NCBI RefSeq assembly: GCF_021655115.1
Contig: NZ_PPXY01000012.1
Location: 1 to 39,103 of the forward strand
DNA: 39,103 nucleotides
Origin: Clostridium sp. Cult3
GTDB taxonomy: Bacteria; Bacillota; Clostridia; Tissierellales; Tepidimicrobiaceae
Direction of reading: 5' to 3'
In this document: piece by piece, positions 1-8,254 of the stretch
Numbering within the stretch: the first letter of the stretch is position 1
How the letters are laid out: each line of letters opens with the position of its first letter
Program-made: the position numbers and the translations under genes
The notes under the pieces: model-generated
Seen by the model: only the letters and a program-made list of their open reading frames with translations
Told to the model about the DNA's origin: nothing
Databases searched by the model: none

Positions 1-550
1 CCTTCATATAGTATTGGATTAATAAGAATATACTTATTCCTATTAGTATATCTCCAAAGCTTATAACTTTTGGTAGCGGATACGGCTTTGGGATAGGTAT
101 AATATCCGATAGATAATAAAATCTAGTATTTTCGTCGACAATTATATGGGTTAATATCTTGTTGTCCTTTAATAAATTTATTTGTTCATATAGATGGGAA
201 TTTATTAATCCCTTAGTAGATACAGGCATTCTGCCATCATTGGCCAATACAGGGATAAAGTTCATAATGGTTCCAATTAAAGTTAACCATATCCATCTTT
301 CTCTAATATTTAATACAAGGCCTATAATTACCATTAGAAATACAAAAGTATGGATGATAGCAAAGTAATCTATTATGAATCGGGAGACTCTTCCCTTGGT
401 ATTTGCAACTATCGTTAGACTAATCACTTCTAATATGAAACCTATTATGAATAGATACCATCCTCTAATATGGAGTTTCCCAAGATTTCTTATTTTCCCT
501 TTTCTTAACTTCCCTATTATTAGCGAAAGACCTAATGTTTCAACGAGCAT
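1..550 (-). CDS. DUF5317 family membrane protein (C-terminus cut by window edge)
   Basis: An open frame runs from an ATG at 550 leftward to the window edge (183 codons, no stop), so the last residues are missing. It is very hydrophobic, with a membrane segment at the N-terminus, two or three more in the first half and one at the visible end. The stretch NDGRMPVS in the middle and the GDILIG...FLLIQYYM ending are what I recognise as DUF5317, a family of small Firmicute membrane proteins of unknown function. A weak Shine-Dalgarno (AGGATG) lies about 9 bases before the ATG. It is downstream of rubrerythrin on the same strand but separated by a strong terminator, so it probably has its own promoter. 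The family call is from memory of its motifs; the function is unknown. Confidence 0.75.
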   Translation of the reverse strand, partial: MLVETLGLSLIIGKLRKGKIRNLGKLHIRGWYLFIIGFILEVISLTIVANTKGRVSRFIIDYFAIIHTFVFLMVIIGLVLNIRERWIWLTLIGTIMNFIPVLANDGRMPVSTKGLINSHLYEQINLLKDNKILTHIIVDENTRFYYLSDIIPIPKPYPLPKVISFGDILIGISIFLLIQYYMK

Positions 551-627
551 TTAGTTCACATCCTATACATTTGTTTTAAATCATAGGCACATTTCCTAAT
601 TCACCCATATTTTCTTAGTAGTCCTAA

Positions 628-647
628 TTATGAAAACCTTTTCATAA
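628..647. repeat. 9-bp AT-rich inverted repeat between DUF5317 gene and rbr
   Basis: TTATGAAAA, a CC spacer and TTTTCATAA form a perfect inverted repeat just left of the rbr terminator. It could be a second hairpin in the 3' region of rbr or an operator for the DUF5317 gene. Nothing in the sequence decides between these. Confidence 0.5.
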
Positions 648-673
648 AAAAGCAAGGCGCCAAACGGCGCCTT
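645..673 (-). terminator. Intrinsic terminator of rbr
   Basis: On the minus strand AAGGCGCC, a 4-base loop and GGCGCCTT form a GC-rich 8-bp stem, followed by GC and six T (645-650). It starts two bases after the rbr stop codon. Confidence 0.92.
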
Positions 674-674
674 A

Positions 675-1220
675 TTAATATTCTATGAATAATTCTTTTT
701 TTGCTTTACATATTGGGCAATTATCTTCTTCCCCAGTTATGCTTATAAATCCACATACTGGACATAGTAATATTTTTTCTGCTTCTAAATCCTTACCACT
801 ATCTACAGCTTCCTTGGCCTTTGTAAACAGATCTGCATGAACCTTTTCGGCTTCAATAGCAAATCTCATAGCAGATAGGGCTGCTTTTTCCTCTTGCATT
901 TCTGCTACTGCTATGTATGCAGGATACATTTCATTTACTTCAAACAATTCTCCATCAATAGCCCCTTGAAGATTTTCAGACGTACTAGCAAGTCCAAATC
1001 CAGCTCCTGAAGTCACTGAGAAATCTCCCTTTTCCTCTTTTAAGGCTTTGAAATGCAATGTAGCATGTACTTCCTCTGCATCAGACGTAGCTCTGAATAG
1101 TCTAGCTACTGTTGGAAATCCATCTTCATCAGCCTTGGCACCCCAAATTCTATATCTCATATGGGCCTGACTCTCCCCACCAAAAGCTGATCTTAAGTTT
1201 TGAGCTGTCATTGCTTTCAT
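675..1220 (-). CDS. rbr: Rubrerythrin
   Basis: Rubrerythrin is a cytoplasmic peroxide reductase that protects anaerobes from hydrogen peroxide. The 181 residues show the ferritin-like di-iron domain with several E-x-x-H pairs (for example AEEVHATLHF near 50), then a C-terminal rubredoxin-like knuckle with C153-x2-C156 and C168-x2-C171. The order (di-iron domain then rubredoxin) is the classical type. The start is backed by a GGGGG-rich Shine-Dalgarno. The gene has its own promoter (1281-1309) and terminator, so it is monocistronic. It is next to the spore-coat cotJ operon, whose CotJC is a manganese-catalase homologue; both genes point to peroxide defence. Confidence 0.96.
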   Translation of the reverse strand: MKAMTAQNLRSAFGGESQAHMRYRIWGAKADEDGFPTVARLFRATSDAEEVHATLHFKALKEEKGDFSVTSGAGFGLASTSENLQGAIDGELFEVNEMYPAYIAVAEMQEEKAALSAMRFAIEAEKVHADLFTKAKEAVDSGKDLEAEKILLCPVCGFISITGEEDNCPICKAKKELFIEY

Positions 1221-1260
1221 AGATATTCCCCCTTTGCTATATTTAATAATACCTTATCCT

Positions 1261-1288
1261 ATATTGTACCTGTACCATATATTGTACC
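1261..1288 (-). promoter_or_regulatory. Repeated TGTACC elements at the rbr start site (possible operator)
   Basis: On the plus strand ATATTGTACC occurs at 1261-1270 and again at 1279-1288, with another TGTACC between them (1271-1276). The right copy overlaps the rbr -10 box and the left one covers the expected start site. That position suits a repressor. It is not a classical PerR box (TTATAATNATTATAA). Confidence 0.4.
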
Positions 1289-1309
1289 TTTTTTTAATTA
1301 ATATGTCTA
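1281..1309 (-). promoter_or_regulatory. Sigma-A type promoter of rbr
   Basis: On the minus strand TAGACA (1304-1309) and TACAAT (1281-1286) are separated by exactly 17 bases. The start codon is about 60 bases downstream of the -10 box. Confidence 0.65.
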
Positions 1310-1316
1310 GACCCAA

Positions 1317-1345
1317 TTAAAAACAGGGAAAATCCCTGTTTTTAA
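1317..1345 (-). terminator. Terminator of the cotJ operon
   Basis: A 13-bp perfect stem (1317-1329 with 1333-1345) with a 3-base loop includes the cotJC stop codon and ends in a T-rich arm on the minus strand. It lies next to the rbr promoter. Confidence 0.8.
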
Positions 1346-1914
1346 TAAAACTTCTTTCTATCTATTTCATCTTGTACTATCATGAGGGCTTCTCCAAATC
1401 TTTGGAAATGAACTACTTCCCTTTCTCTTAAAAATCTCAATGTATCCTTAACACCTGGATCATCACTGACTCTTATTAAATACTCATAAGTAGCTCTTGC
1501 CTTTTGTTCCGCTGCCATATCCTCATGAAGATCTGCTATTGGATCACCTTTTGATTGAATATATGCAGCAGTCCAAGCTTCTCCAGCAGCATTGTGAGGA
1601 AAAGGACTTTTGCCATGATTTACATAATGAGCTTCAAAGGGTGTTCCTTTTATTTGATCTACTGTAGCATCCTTTACCAATCTCCACACCAATGTTCCTA
1701 TTATCTCCCAATGGGCTAGTTCTTCGGTGCCTATATCTGTAAGTAATGCCTTTGCTTGATTAGTAGGCATAGTCCATCTTTGAGTTAAATATCTAATCCC
1801 TGCCGATAGTTCCCCATCAGGGCCACCAAATTGTTCTATTATCATTGCTGCTAAAGTAGGATTTGTAGTATCCACTCTAACGGGATACTGTAGTCTTTTT
1901 TCATATATCCACAT
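1342..1914 (-). CDS. cotJC: Spore coat protein CotJC (manganese catalase-like)
   Basis: CotJC is an inner spore-coat protein homologous to dimanganese catalases. The 190 residues begin MWIYEKRLQYP, as in CotJC proteins. Metal-binding carboxylate and histidine motifs are visible (GTEELAHWEI near 62, EDMAAEQKARATYEY near 131, REREVVHFQRFGEAL near 164). The length matches the family (about 190). It is the last gene of cotJA-cotJB-cotJC, 12 bases after cotJB. In Bacillus subtilis the operon is expressed in the mother cell under SigE; I could not find a convincing SigE promoter here. Confidence 0.96.
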   Translation of the reverse strand: MWIYEKRLQYPVRVDTTNPTLAAMIIEQFGGPDGELSAGIRYLTQRWTMPTNQAKALLTDIGTEELAHWEIIGTLVWRLVKDATVDQIKGTPFEAHYVNHGKSPFPHNAAGEAWTAAYIQSKGDPIADLHEDMAAEQKARATYEYLIRVSDDPGVKDTLRFLREREVVHFQRFGEALMIVQDEIDRKKFY

Positions 1915-1926
1915 ATCTAAACCTCC

Positions 1927-2187
1927 TTAAGGTATATCAAAGTTTATTTCCCAAGGCCATGGTCCATTAATATATGCCCAGGGGCAACTGCTCATTTCCG
2001 TATATCTTAATGGTCCATATTTAGCTTGATATAACGATTCTAGTTCCCTATACTTTTGTGAATAGCTGTTGTGAAGTCTTAAAGCTCTTTCATCATTAGG
2101 TTGAATGTCTAAATATAGATTTGTTTCAATAAGAACAAATCCTACCTCCATGATCTCTTTTAACAATACTTTTTGTTCTCTATCCAT
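1927..2187 (-). CDS. cotJB: Spore coat protein CotJB
   Basis: A small acidic spore-coat protein needed with CotJA and CotJC for the CotJ coat layer. The C-terminal SSCPWAYINGPWPWE segment and the LxEIMEVGFVLIETNLYLDI segment are typical of CotJB. I place the start at the ATG at 2187 (86 residues, MDREQK) rather than the in-frame ATG at 2202, because GGAGGTGG (2193-2200) is 7 bases upstream of 2187 and would lie inside the longer version. The start overlaps the end of cotJA by 8 bases, which suggests translational coupling. Confidence 0.93.
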   Translation of the reverse strand: MDREQKVLLKEIMEVGFVLIETNLYLDIQPNDERALRLHNSYSQKYRELESLYQAKYGPLRYTEMSSCPWAYINGPWPWEINFDIP

Positions 2188-2365
2188 TGAAGCCACCTCC
2201 ATATAGACTAGCTCCTTCTACTTTGTAGGGTCTATACAATTCAGGAAACAGAGTTCCCTTTTTAAGAGCTTCGCTAGGATTAAAAACCCGATTCATAATC
2301 TGAAACGGTATAAAAACTCTAGCTAAACTTTCTTCATTTCTTTTACCGTAGTAATCCCCATTCAT
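2180..2365 (-). CDS. cotJA: Spore coat associated protein CotJA
   Basis: A 61-residue protein with the CotJA core LARVFIPFQIMNRVFNPSEAL followed by GTLFPELYRPY; the proline- and aromatic-rich repeats are usual for this small coat protein. It is the first gene of cotJABC. AGGAGG lies about 9 bases before the ATG. The upstream 75 bases are AT-rich and contain CATATTAT, which resembles a SigE -10, but no -35 at the right distance. The terminator of the dpp operon lies directly upstream, so cotJ is a separate unit. Confidence 0.9.
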   Translation of the reverse strand: MNGDYYGKRNEESLARVFIPFQIMNRVFNPSEALKKGTLFPELYRPYKVEGASLYGGGFNG

Positions 2366-2435
2366 AGACTAAACCTCCTAATTCAAAATAATATGTTCAT
2401 AATCATAATACGCTAATTTTTAGTAATGGTTCCAA

Positions 2436-2479
2436 AAACAAAAAAAGTATCTGAGCGACCTCTAGTCGCCCAGATACTT
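2436..2479 (-). terminator. Terminator of the dppABCDF operon
   Basis: A long stem (2445-2459 with 2465-2479, one mismatch) closes a 5-base loop, followed on the minus strand by seven T, G and five T. It starts 12 bases after the dppF stop. Confidence 0.95.
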
Positions 2480-2491
2480 GCTATCTATTAA

Positions 2492-3451
2492 TTATTCTTC
2501 TACCAAAAAGCAGGCTACTTCGTGTTCTCTTCCAATTTCAATTAGCTCTGGATCCTCATTGAAACATTTATCCATTGCATAATTGCAGCGAGCTGCAAAT
2601 CTACATCCCGGTTTCGGGTCTATTGGAGATGCTATTTCGCCTTTCAATAGAATTCTCTCCCTCTTGCTCTTCAAACTTGGTACCGGTATGGCTGAAAGCA
2701 ATGCTTGAGTATAGGGATGGAGACTATTTTTAAACAATTCATCTGAAGGAGCTTTCTCTACGATTTTCCCTAAATACATTACTGCAATGTTGTCAGATAT
2801 ATGCTTGACTACGGACAAATCATGGGTAATAAATAGATAGGTTAGGTCCAACTCCTCTTGTAAATCCTGTAGTAAGTTTAATATTTGAGCTTGGATAGAA
2901 ACATCTAAAGCTGATACTGGCTCATCGGCTACTATAAATTTAGGCCTTAGGGCCAAGGCCCTAGCAATGCCTATTCGCTGTCGTCTACCTCCATCTAATT
3001 CATGGGGGTAGGAGTTTACTAATCTTTCCGCCAAACCTACTGTTTCCATTAGACGAGATACTTCCTTATCCAGCTCAGAATTTTTATTTTTCACTATATT
3101 GTGTATGATTAAAGGCTCTGCTATTATTTCCGATACAGATAGTCTAGGATTTAGGGAAGAAAAGGGGTCTTGAAATATTATTTGCATATCTCTTCTAAGT
3201 TTGATCATCTGCTTTTTTTTCATCTTGTTTACATTTTGATCTTCAAAGTAAATTTCTCCATCAGTCGGTTCTATCAATCGCAATATAACCCTACCTATGG
3301 TGGATTTGCCACAACCTGACTCTCCTACCAGCCCTAAGGTTTCACCTTTCTCCATTTCAAAATCTACTCCATCTACTGCATGAAGCATGCCCTTAGGAGT
3401 TTTAAAATGTTTTTTTATATTCTCTACTTTTAAAAGTGCTTCAGCCATCAT
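2492..3451 (-). CDS. dppF: Peptide ABC transporter ATPase, DppF/OppF type
   Basis: One of the two nucleotide-binding subunits of a peptide importer on the inner face of the membrane. Of 319 residues, Walker A is GESGCGKST (near 44), the Q-loop lies at [12 protein letters not shown], Walker B at [12 protein letters not shown] and the H-loop at ITHD. The C-terminal oligo_HPY extension carries the cysteine cluster [15 protein letters not shown]...C that binds a 4Fe-4S cluster in related DppD/F proteins. The signature reads LDGGRRQR instead of LSGGQ; this Ser-to-Asp variant occurs, as far as I recall, in other clostridial DppF proteins. The ATG overlaps the dppD stop (ATGA). Confidence 0.93.
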   Translation of the reverse strand: MMAEALLKVENIKKHFKTPKGMLHAVDGVDFEMEKGETLGLVGESGCGKSTIGRVILRLIEPTDGEIYFEDQNVNKMKKKQMIKLRRDMQIIFQDPFSSLNPRLSVSEIIAEPLIIHNIVKNKNSELDKEVSRLMETVGLAERLVNSYPHELDGGRRQRIGIARALALRPKFIVADEPVSALDVSIQAQILNLLQDLQEELDLTYLFITHDLSVVKHISDNIAVMYLGKIVEKAPSDELFKNSLHPYTQALLSAIPVPSLKSKRERILLKGEIASPIDPKPGCRFAARCNYAMDKCFNEDPELIEIGREHEVACFLVEE

Positions 3452-4437
3452 TGCACCTCCTCTACTTCCATTGCACCTTCATATATTAAACACTTCACCA
3501 TGTGATTATCTCCTATATCCTTTGAAATTGGTTGTCGTTCTTTGCATATTTCTTTGACATAAGGACATCTTAGATGAAAAGTGCAGCCTTCAGGTAAATT
3601 TGTAGGATCTGGCATAAGGCCTTTTATTGGTTTCAATCTTTCTACATCCTCTTCCAAGCTGGGTATGGAACCAAAAAGACCTATAGTGTAAGGGTGTTTT
3701 GGTTTCTCGAACAATTGTTCCAATGTAGCGTATTCTATTATCTCTCCTGCATACATTACAGCTACCTTATCGCATGTTTCTGCTACTATGCCTAAATCAT
3801 GAGTTATCAAAATCATGGCTGTATTGAACTCTTCTTTTAATTCTTTCATAAGTTCTAATACTTGTGCCTGGATAGTAACGTCTAAAGCGGTAGTCGGTTC
3901 ATCGGCTATAAGTAAACTTGGATTACAAGCCAATGCGATAGCAATGACTACTCTCTGTTTCATGCCACCAGAAAATTGATGAGGATAGTCTATGGATCTT
4001 TCCCTTGGAATTCCTACTAATTCTAACATTTCATTAGCTTTTTCCATTGCTTCATCATAGACTAAGCCTTGGTGTATTTCAATACCCTCCGCTATCTGCT
4101 CTCCTACAGTCATTACTGGATTTAAAGATGTCATAGGATCTTGAAAAATCATGGATATTTTGTTTCCTCTTATTTGTCTCATTTCTTCTTCCGAAACCTC
4201 TAGTAGATTAGTACCATCAAAATATATCTCCCCATTTACTATCTCTCCTGGTGGGTCGGGAACTAGTCTTAATATGCTAAGAGCAGTGGTAGTCTTTCCT
4301 GCTCCTGTTTCCCCTACTAGTCCTAATGTTTCTCCTTTTTTTAAAGATATATCTAATCCATTGACAGCTTGTACCACACCTTCATCGGTAATGTAATGGA
4401 CTTCTAGATTTTTTATATCGAGAATGTTATTATCCAT
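3448..4437 (-). CDS. dppD: Peptide ABC transporter ATPase, DppD/OppD type
   Basis: The partner ATPase of the peptide importer. Of 329 residues, Walker A is GETGAGKTT (near 42), the signature FSGGMKQR and Walker [13 protein letters not shown], with the catalytic glutamate and H-loop (ITHDLG) present. The C-terminal oligo_HPY part contains [15 protein letters not shown] and a later cysteine, the usual DppD cluster ligands. GAAGGAGGGCG precedes the ATG. The gene sits 16 bases after dppC and overlaps dppF, so both ATPases should be made together. Its canonical signature contrasts with the altered one of DppF. Confidence 0.94.
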   Translation of the reverse strand: MDNNILDIKNLEVHYITDEGVVQAVNGLDISLKKGETLGLVGETGAGKTTTALSILRLVPDPPGEIVNGEIYFDGTNLLEVSEEEMRQIRGNKISMIFQDPMTSLNPVMTVGEQIAEGIEIHQGLVYDEAMEKANEMLELVGIPRERSIDYPHQFSGGMKQRVVIAIALACNPSLLIADEPTTALDVTIQAQVLELMKELKEEFNTAMILITHDLGIVAETCDKVAVMYAGEIIEYATLEQLFEKPKHPYTIGLFGSIPSLEEDVERLKPIKGLMPDPTNLPEGCTFHLRCPYVKEICKERQPISKDIGDNHMVKCLIYEGAMEVEEVQ

Positions 4438-4453
4438 ATATTTCGCCCTCCTT

Positions 4454-5359
4454 CTACTGCTTTAATCGTGGGTCTAGCGCATCTCTAAGTCCATCGCCTA
4501 ATAGGTTTAAGGCAAGTATAGTTATCATAATAGCAAGACCAGGAAAAGTAGTAACATGAGGCGCTTCCCTTAAAAAGGACCTTCCATCTGCCAACATAGA
4601 ACCCCACTCTGGCCTAGGCTTAGGTACTCCAAGTCCTATAAAGCTTAGGCCTGCTGTAGATAAAATTGCACTGGCTACTCCTAAAGTTCCTTGGACAATT
4701 ACAGGAGCTAATGCATTAGGGATTATATGTTTTCTAATGATCCTGCTATCTGAAGCCCCTACAGCCCTAGCTGCTTCTACAAATTCTTGATCCTTTACCA
4801 TAAGGACTGATGCCCTAACTATTCTTGCATATCCAGGAATAGATGAAACCCCAATTGCCAGCATTAAATTGAATAGATTGGCTCCTAAAGCAGTAACTAT
4901 GGCGATAGCTAATAGTATACTAGGTATAGCTAAAAATATATCCATGGCTCTCATTATAACATTATCAACTTTGCCTCCATAATAACCAGCTATAGCACCT
5001 AAAGTCCCTCCTATTAATATGGCAATACCTACAGCCACCACTCCTACCATTAACGAAACCCTCGCACCGTGTATAATCCTTACAAAAATATCCCTACCAA
5101 AATTATCCGTTCCTAACCAATGTTCCTTAGATGGTCCTTGAAATCTAATTGCGGTATTTTGTTTTATAGCCACTTCTTCATAGTCAGCAATCTTATTTGC
5201 AAAAAGTGCCAGCAATATTAATATTATCAATATGACTAAACCTACCATAGCCATCTTATTCTTTTTTAATCTTCTCCAAACTTCACCCCATTGGGATCTT
5301 TTCTTTTTGGGTTTAGATTTTAAATCCCCATTCTTTTTAGCTGCTACATTAGAGTTCAT
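4454..5359 (-). CDS. dppC: Peptide ABC transporter permease, DppC/OppC type
   Basis: A membrane permease subunit of 301 residues. The N-terminus is cytoplasmic and strongly basic ([20 protein letters not shown]), followed by an OppC_N membrane segment and a soluble loop with [21 protein letters not shown], a hallmark of DppC/OppC. Four or five more membrane segments follow, with the [21 protein letters not shown] coupling helix that contacts an ATPase (near 199). It ends ALDPRLKQ. An AAGGAGGG ribosome site precedes the ATG, and the gene is 14 bases after dppB. Confidence 0.94.
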   Translation of the reverse strand: MNSNVAAKKNGDLKSKPKKKRSQWGEVWRRLKKNKMAMVGLVILIILILLALFANKIADYEEVAIKQNTAIRFQGPSKEHWLGTDNFGRDIFVRIIHGARVSLMVGVVAVGIAILIGGTLGAIAGYYGGKVDNVIMRAMDIFLAIPSILLAIAIVTALGANLFNLMLAIGVSSIPGYARIVRASVLMVKDQEFVEAARAVGASDSRIIRKHIIPNALAPVIVQGTLGVASAILSTAGLSFIGLGVPKPRPEWGSMLADGRSFLREAPHVTTFPGLAIMITILALNLLGDGLRDALDPRLKQ

Positions 5360-5373
5360 ATGGTAAACCCTCC

Positions 5374-6300
5374 TTATCTGTATTGGGATTTAATCCGTGG
5401 ATCTAGAAATGCGTACAATATATCAACCAAAAGATTAACAATACTAAATACTACGGACATAAATATAACTGATGCCAACACCATTGGTGTATCCTTTTGC
5501 TTTATTGCCTCAACCATAAGTCTACCTACTCCTGGCCAGGAAAACACCGTTTCAGTTAATACGGCACCTCCTAAAAGGTATCCAAATTGAAGTCCTATTA
5601 CCGTAACCACAGGTATAAGGGCATTTTTTAATGCGTGTTTATTTATTACCTTTTTTTCCGTAACTCCTTTAGCCCTTGCAGTACGAATATAATCTTGACG
5701 GATTACTTCTAACATGGATGAACGAGTCATTCTAGTTATTATGGCAGCTACTCCCGTGCCTAGGGTAATAGCAGGGAGAATTAATGCTTTAAAACCTGCA
5801 TCTCCACCTGAAGGCAGTATTCCCCATCTTACGGAGAACAATAATATAAGCATAAGACCTAACCAAAAATTAGGCATGGAAACTCCTAATAGTGCCAATA
5901 CCATACTAATACTATCTACTGCTGAATACTGTTTTGTAGCAGATATTATCCCTACAGGTATTCCAATGGCAACGGCTACTATTAAGCCTGCAACAGTCAG
6001 CTTTAAGGTAGCTGGAAATCTAGAAAACACTTCATCAAAGACTGGCTTTTTAGTAGAATATGATCTACCAAAATCCCCTTTTAGTGCGTTTTTTAAAAAT
6101 CTTAGATATTGGACAATAAAAGGATCATTTAATCCCATATTCTCCCTTAATTGCTCTACTTGTTCTGCAGGGGCATTCTCCCCTAACATGATCAATGCTG
6201 GATCCCCAGGGGTAAAAAACATTATTGTATAGACTAAAAATGTGACTCCTATAATAACTGGTATTAAAAGTAATAATCGCCTTAAAATATATCTATGCAT
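5374..6300 (-). CDS. dppB: Peptide ABC transporter permease, DppB/OppB type
   Basis: The second permease, 308 residues with six predicted membrane helices. Family hallmarks are MHRYILRRLLLLIPVIIGVT at the N-terminus, FTPGDPA near 30, the coupling helix RTARAKGVTEKKVINKHALKN (near 205) and the C-terminal LVDILYAFLDPRIK. It pairs with DppC to form the channel. It is separated from dppA by 80 bases containing a hairpin (6344-6364), the usual arrangement when the binding protein is made in excess over the permease. Confidence 0.94.
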   Translation of the reverse strand: MHRYILRRLLLLIPVIIGVTFLVYTIMFFTPGDPALIMLGENAPAEQVEQLRENMGLNDPFIVQYLRFLKNALKGDFGRSYSTKKPVFDEVFSRFPATLKLTVAGLIVAVAIGIPVGIISATKQYSAVDSISMVLALLGVSMPNFWLGLMLILLFSVRWGILPSGGDAGFKALILPAITLGTGVAAIITRMTRSSMLEVIRQDYIRTARAKGVTEKKVINKHALKNALIPVVTVIGLQFGYLLGGAVLTETVFSWPGVGRLMVEAIKQKDTPMVLASVIFMSVVFSIVNLLVDILYAFLDPRIKSQYR

Positions 6301-6343
6301 TGTTCCCCTCCTCCAATTGTCTAGTATTCAAATATTAATGGAA

Positions 6344-6364
6344 TGAGGCCTTCTATAGGCCTCA
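6344..6364 (-). terminator. Hairpin between dppA and dppB (partial terminator or stabiliser)
   Basis: TGAGGCCT and AGGCCTCA form a perfect 8-bp stem around a 5-base loop, 16 bases after the dppA stop. No T-run follows on the minus strand, so I read it as an mRNA-stabilising or weakly attenuating hairpin that favours dppA, not a full terminator. Confidence 0.6.
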
Positions 6365-6380
6365 CCCCTAATCAAATGTT

Positions 6381-7907
6381 CTATTTGAAACCGACATTAC
6401 TTAACTTGTGATGCCCTGCTGGATGTAATTTAAATCCATCTATATTGCTTTGCAATCCAGCATTTTGAGTTTGGAAGTATAAGAATAGCTGTGGAGCTTC
6501 CTCAACAATTATTTCTTGTGCTTTGGAGTATGCATCCAATCTTTCCTTTTCATCTATGGAAGTTCTACCCTTATCCAATAATTTATCTACTTCTGGATCG
6601 GTAAAGAAAGTTCTATTACCAGCACCACCATGTTGCGAGCTATGGAATAAAGCATAGAGACCATAGTCTGCATCACCAGTAACTGTTACCCAGCCGAGTA
6701 TGAACATGTCGTGCTCACCAGCAGCGGTTCTCTCTAAGTATGCACCCCATTCTACTTCCTCTATTTTTGCATCAACACCAACTTCTTTAAGTTGGGCTTG
6801 AACTATTTCAGCTATCCTTACTCTTACTGGATTGTCATTAGTCCAAATACTAGTTTTAAATCCATCAGCATAGCCAGCTTCTGCTAACAGATCCTTAGCC
6901 TTATCTGGATCATATTCATAACCTTTTAAATCGTTGTTGTAGCCAAACACCTTATCGTTAATAGGCCCAGTAGCTTTAGTACCAGCATTCTCTAAAACAA
7001 CTTCTATTATTTCATCAACATTTATAGCGTAATTCAAAGCTTTCCTAACCCGTATATCATCAAAAGGTGCCTTTTTAGTATTAAATCCAATATAGGATGT
7101 AGATAGGGATGGTTCCTCTATCAATTGTAATTTTTTGTTGTCCCTAACCTTATCCAAGTCTATCGGTTCTATATCGTACGCAATATCCACTTCGCCGGTC
7201 TCTAATCCTATGGTTCTGTTAGTTCCCTCCGGTACATTCCTAAATATCAATGTCTTTACTTTTGCAGGATCACCATAATACTCATCAAATCTCTCTAAAG
7301 TTACCTTGTCCCCTGCATCATGGCTCACAAATTTGTAAGGTCCTGTTCCTACAGGACTATTTTGATAATCATCTCCAGCCTCTGTAACAGCTTTTTCATT
7401 CAATATAGATGCAGCAGTATGGGCTAAGTGAGATAATATTGGAGCGAAGGGCTCTTCAGTTTTTATTATGACGGCATAATCATCTTTAACTTCTACGGAT
7501 TCCACTGCCCCAATAATATGAGCTACTTCTGGCGAATCCTTCATTCTGTCCAGGGTAAATTTCACATCACTGGCCTTTAACTCTTCTCCATTGTGGAATT
7601 TGACCCCTTCTCGAAGCTTAAACTCCCAAGTCCTATCATCTATCTGTTCCCAGCTTTCCGCCAGACCTGGTTGTAATTCCATCTCTTCAGTAGCTTCAAC
7701 TAGGGTGCTATACATCTGCTTATTTACCCTCGATGAAGGCTGGTCATTAGATGCATGAGGATCTAAGGACTTTGGATCTGCCCCTTGAGCCACTATCAAT
7801 TCATCTTTTGCACCACCGCTAGTCTTCTTACTTCCACAGGCCGATAAAGTAAGCATAAGAACTAGCAGAATCGACAGAAATATAAAAGATTTCCTTCCTT
7901 TAAACAC
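6381..7907 (-). CDS. dppA: Peptide ABC transporter substrate-binding lipoprotein, DppA/OppA family
   Basis: The extracellular receptor (solute-binding family 5) of the dpp operon. A lipoprotein signal ends in LSACGS, with the lipobox cysteine near residue 24, followed by a Ser/Gly/Lys linker. Family-5 motifs include LDPHASND, LAESWEQIDDRTWEFKLREGVKFHNGE and the GTGPYKF region. The 508-residue length is typical. The start codon is GTG, 5 to 6 bases after a strong GGGGGAG. The closest described groups are dipeptide or glutathione-type receptors; the ligand cannot be read from sequence. It is the first gene of dppABCDF. Confidence 0.94.
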   Translation of the reverse strand: MFKGRKSFIFLSILLVLMLTLSACGSKKTSGGAKDELIVAQGADPKSLDPHASNDQPSSRVNKQMYSTLVEATEEMELQPGLAESWEQIDDRTWEFKLREGVKFHNGEELKASDVKFTLDRMKDSPEVAHIIGAVESVEVKDDYAVIIKTEEPFAPILSHLAHTAASILNEKAVTEAGDDYQNSPVGTGPYKFVSHDAGDKVTLERFDEYYGDPAKVKTLIFRNVPEGTNRTIGLETGEVDIAYDIEPIDLDKVRDNKKLQLIEEPSLSTSYIGFNTKKAPFDDIRVRKALNYAINVDEIIEVVLENAGTKATGPINDKVFGYNNDLKGYEYDPDKAKDLLAEAGYADGFKTSIWTNDNPVRVRIAEIVQAQLKEVGVDAKIEEVEWGAYLERTAAGEHDMFILGWVTVTGDADYGLYALFHSSQHGGAGNRTFFTDPEVDKLLDKGRTSIDEKERLDAYSKAQEIIVEEAPQLFLYFQTQNAGLQSNIDGFKLHPAGHHKLSNVGFK

Positions 7908-7936
7908 AGAATCTCCCCCTTATTAATTTTATATTT

Positions 7937-7960
7937 AAAATTGAGTTCTAACTCAATTTT
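7937..7960 (-). promoter_or_regulatory. Perfect 11-bp inverted repeat upstream of dppA
   Basis: AAAATTGAGTT, a 2-base centre and AACTCAATTTT form a perfect palindrome 30 bases before the dppA start codon. A further half-site TAACTCAAT lies at 8002-8010. With a 2-base loop it is more likely a dimeric-repressor operator than an RNA hairpin. The regulator is unknown. Confidence 0.6.
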
Positions 7961-7985
7961 AGACATTGTTCGGAATAAATCGACA

Positions 7986-8014
7986 TTTCTAAATATTCTG
8001 TTAACTCAATGCAA
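7986..8014 (-). promoter_or_regulatory. Possible proximal promoter of dppA
   Basis: TTGCAT (8009-8014) and TAGAAA (7986-7991) are 17 bases apart on the minus strand. The extra operator-like half-site at 8002-8010 overlaps its -35 box. The -10 is a weak match. Confidence 0.35.
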
Positions 8015-8112
8015 GGGTTTAGGTCTTATCATGGGGTTAAATCCGAGTATGTGTCTGTATTTGTCATTTGCTCCGTACTTAATTAGCAATTAATGGCTAC
8101 ATAACTATTATC

Positions 8113-8141
8113 ATTTTATACTAAAACTTGAATTATTTCAA
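8113..8141 (-). promoter_or_regulatory. Possible distal promoter of dppA
   Basis: TTGAAA (8136-8141), 17 bases, TAAAAT (8113-8118) on the minus strand. Use of this promoter would give dppA a leader of about 200 bases. I see no known riboswitch in it. With the features above this accounts for the 347-base gap between lysA and dppA. Confidence 0.5.
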
Positions 8142-8216
8142 CATAAACAATGTTAAATATTTTCCAACTATTCTGTATAGTTGTGTTTTAGCATGATTCA
8201 ATCCCCAATATATATA

Positions 8217-8250
8217 AATAAAACTTCCTATACTTCTAGGAAGTTTTATT
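8217..8250 (-). terminator. Terminator of lysA
   Basis: A perfect 14-bp stem (8217-8230 with 8237-8250) with a 6-base loop lies 5 bases after the lysA stop. The right arm ends TTTTATTT on the minus strand. Confidence 0.88.
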
Positions 8251-8254
8251 ATAA

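Noticed and set aside
2366-2440. SigE promoter for cotJABC
   Set aside because: CATATTAT resembles a SigE -10, but the only -35-like element is about 11 bases away, too close.
5714-6232. 172-codon plus-strand ORF opposite dppB
   Set aside because: It lies wholly antisense to a well-supported permease gene, has no ribosome site of note and no recognisable family.
7908-8112. CodY box or riboswitch in the dppA leader
   Set aside because: The best CodY-like match (near 7990) has about four mismatches of fifteen, which is expected by chance in AT-rich DNA; no known riboswitch core is seen.
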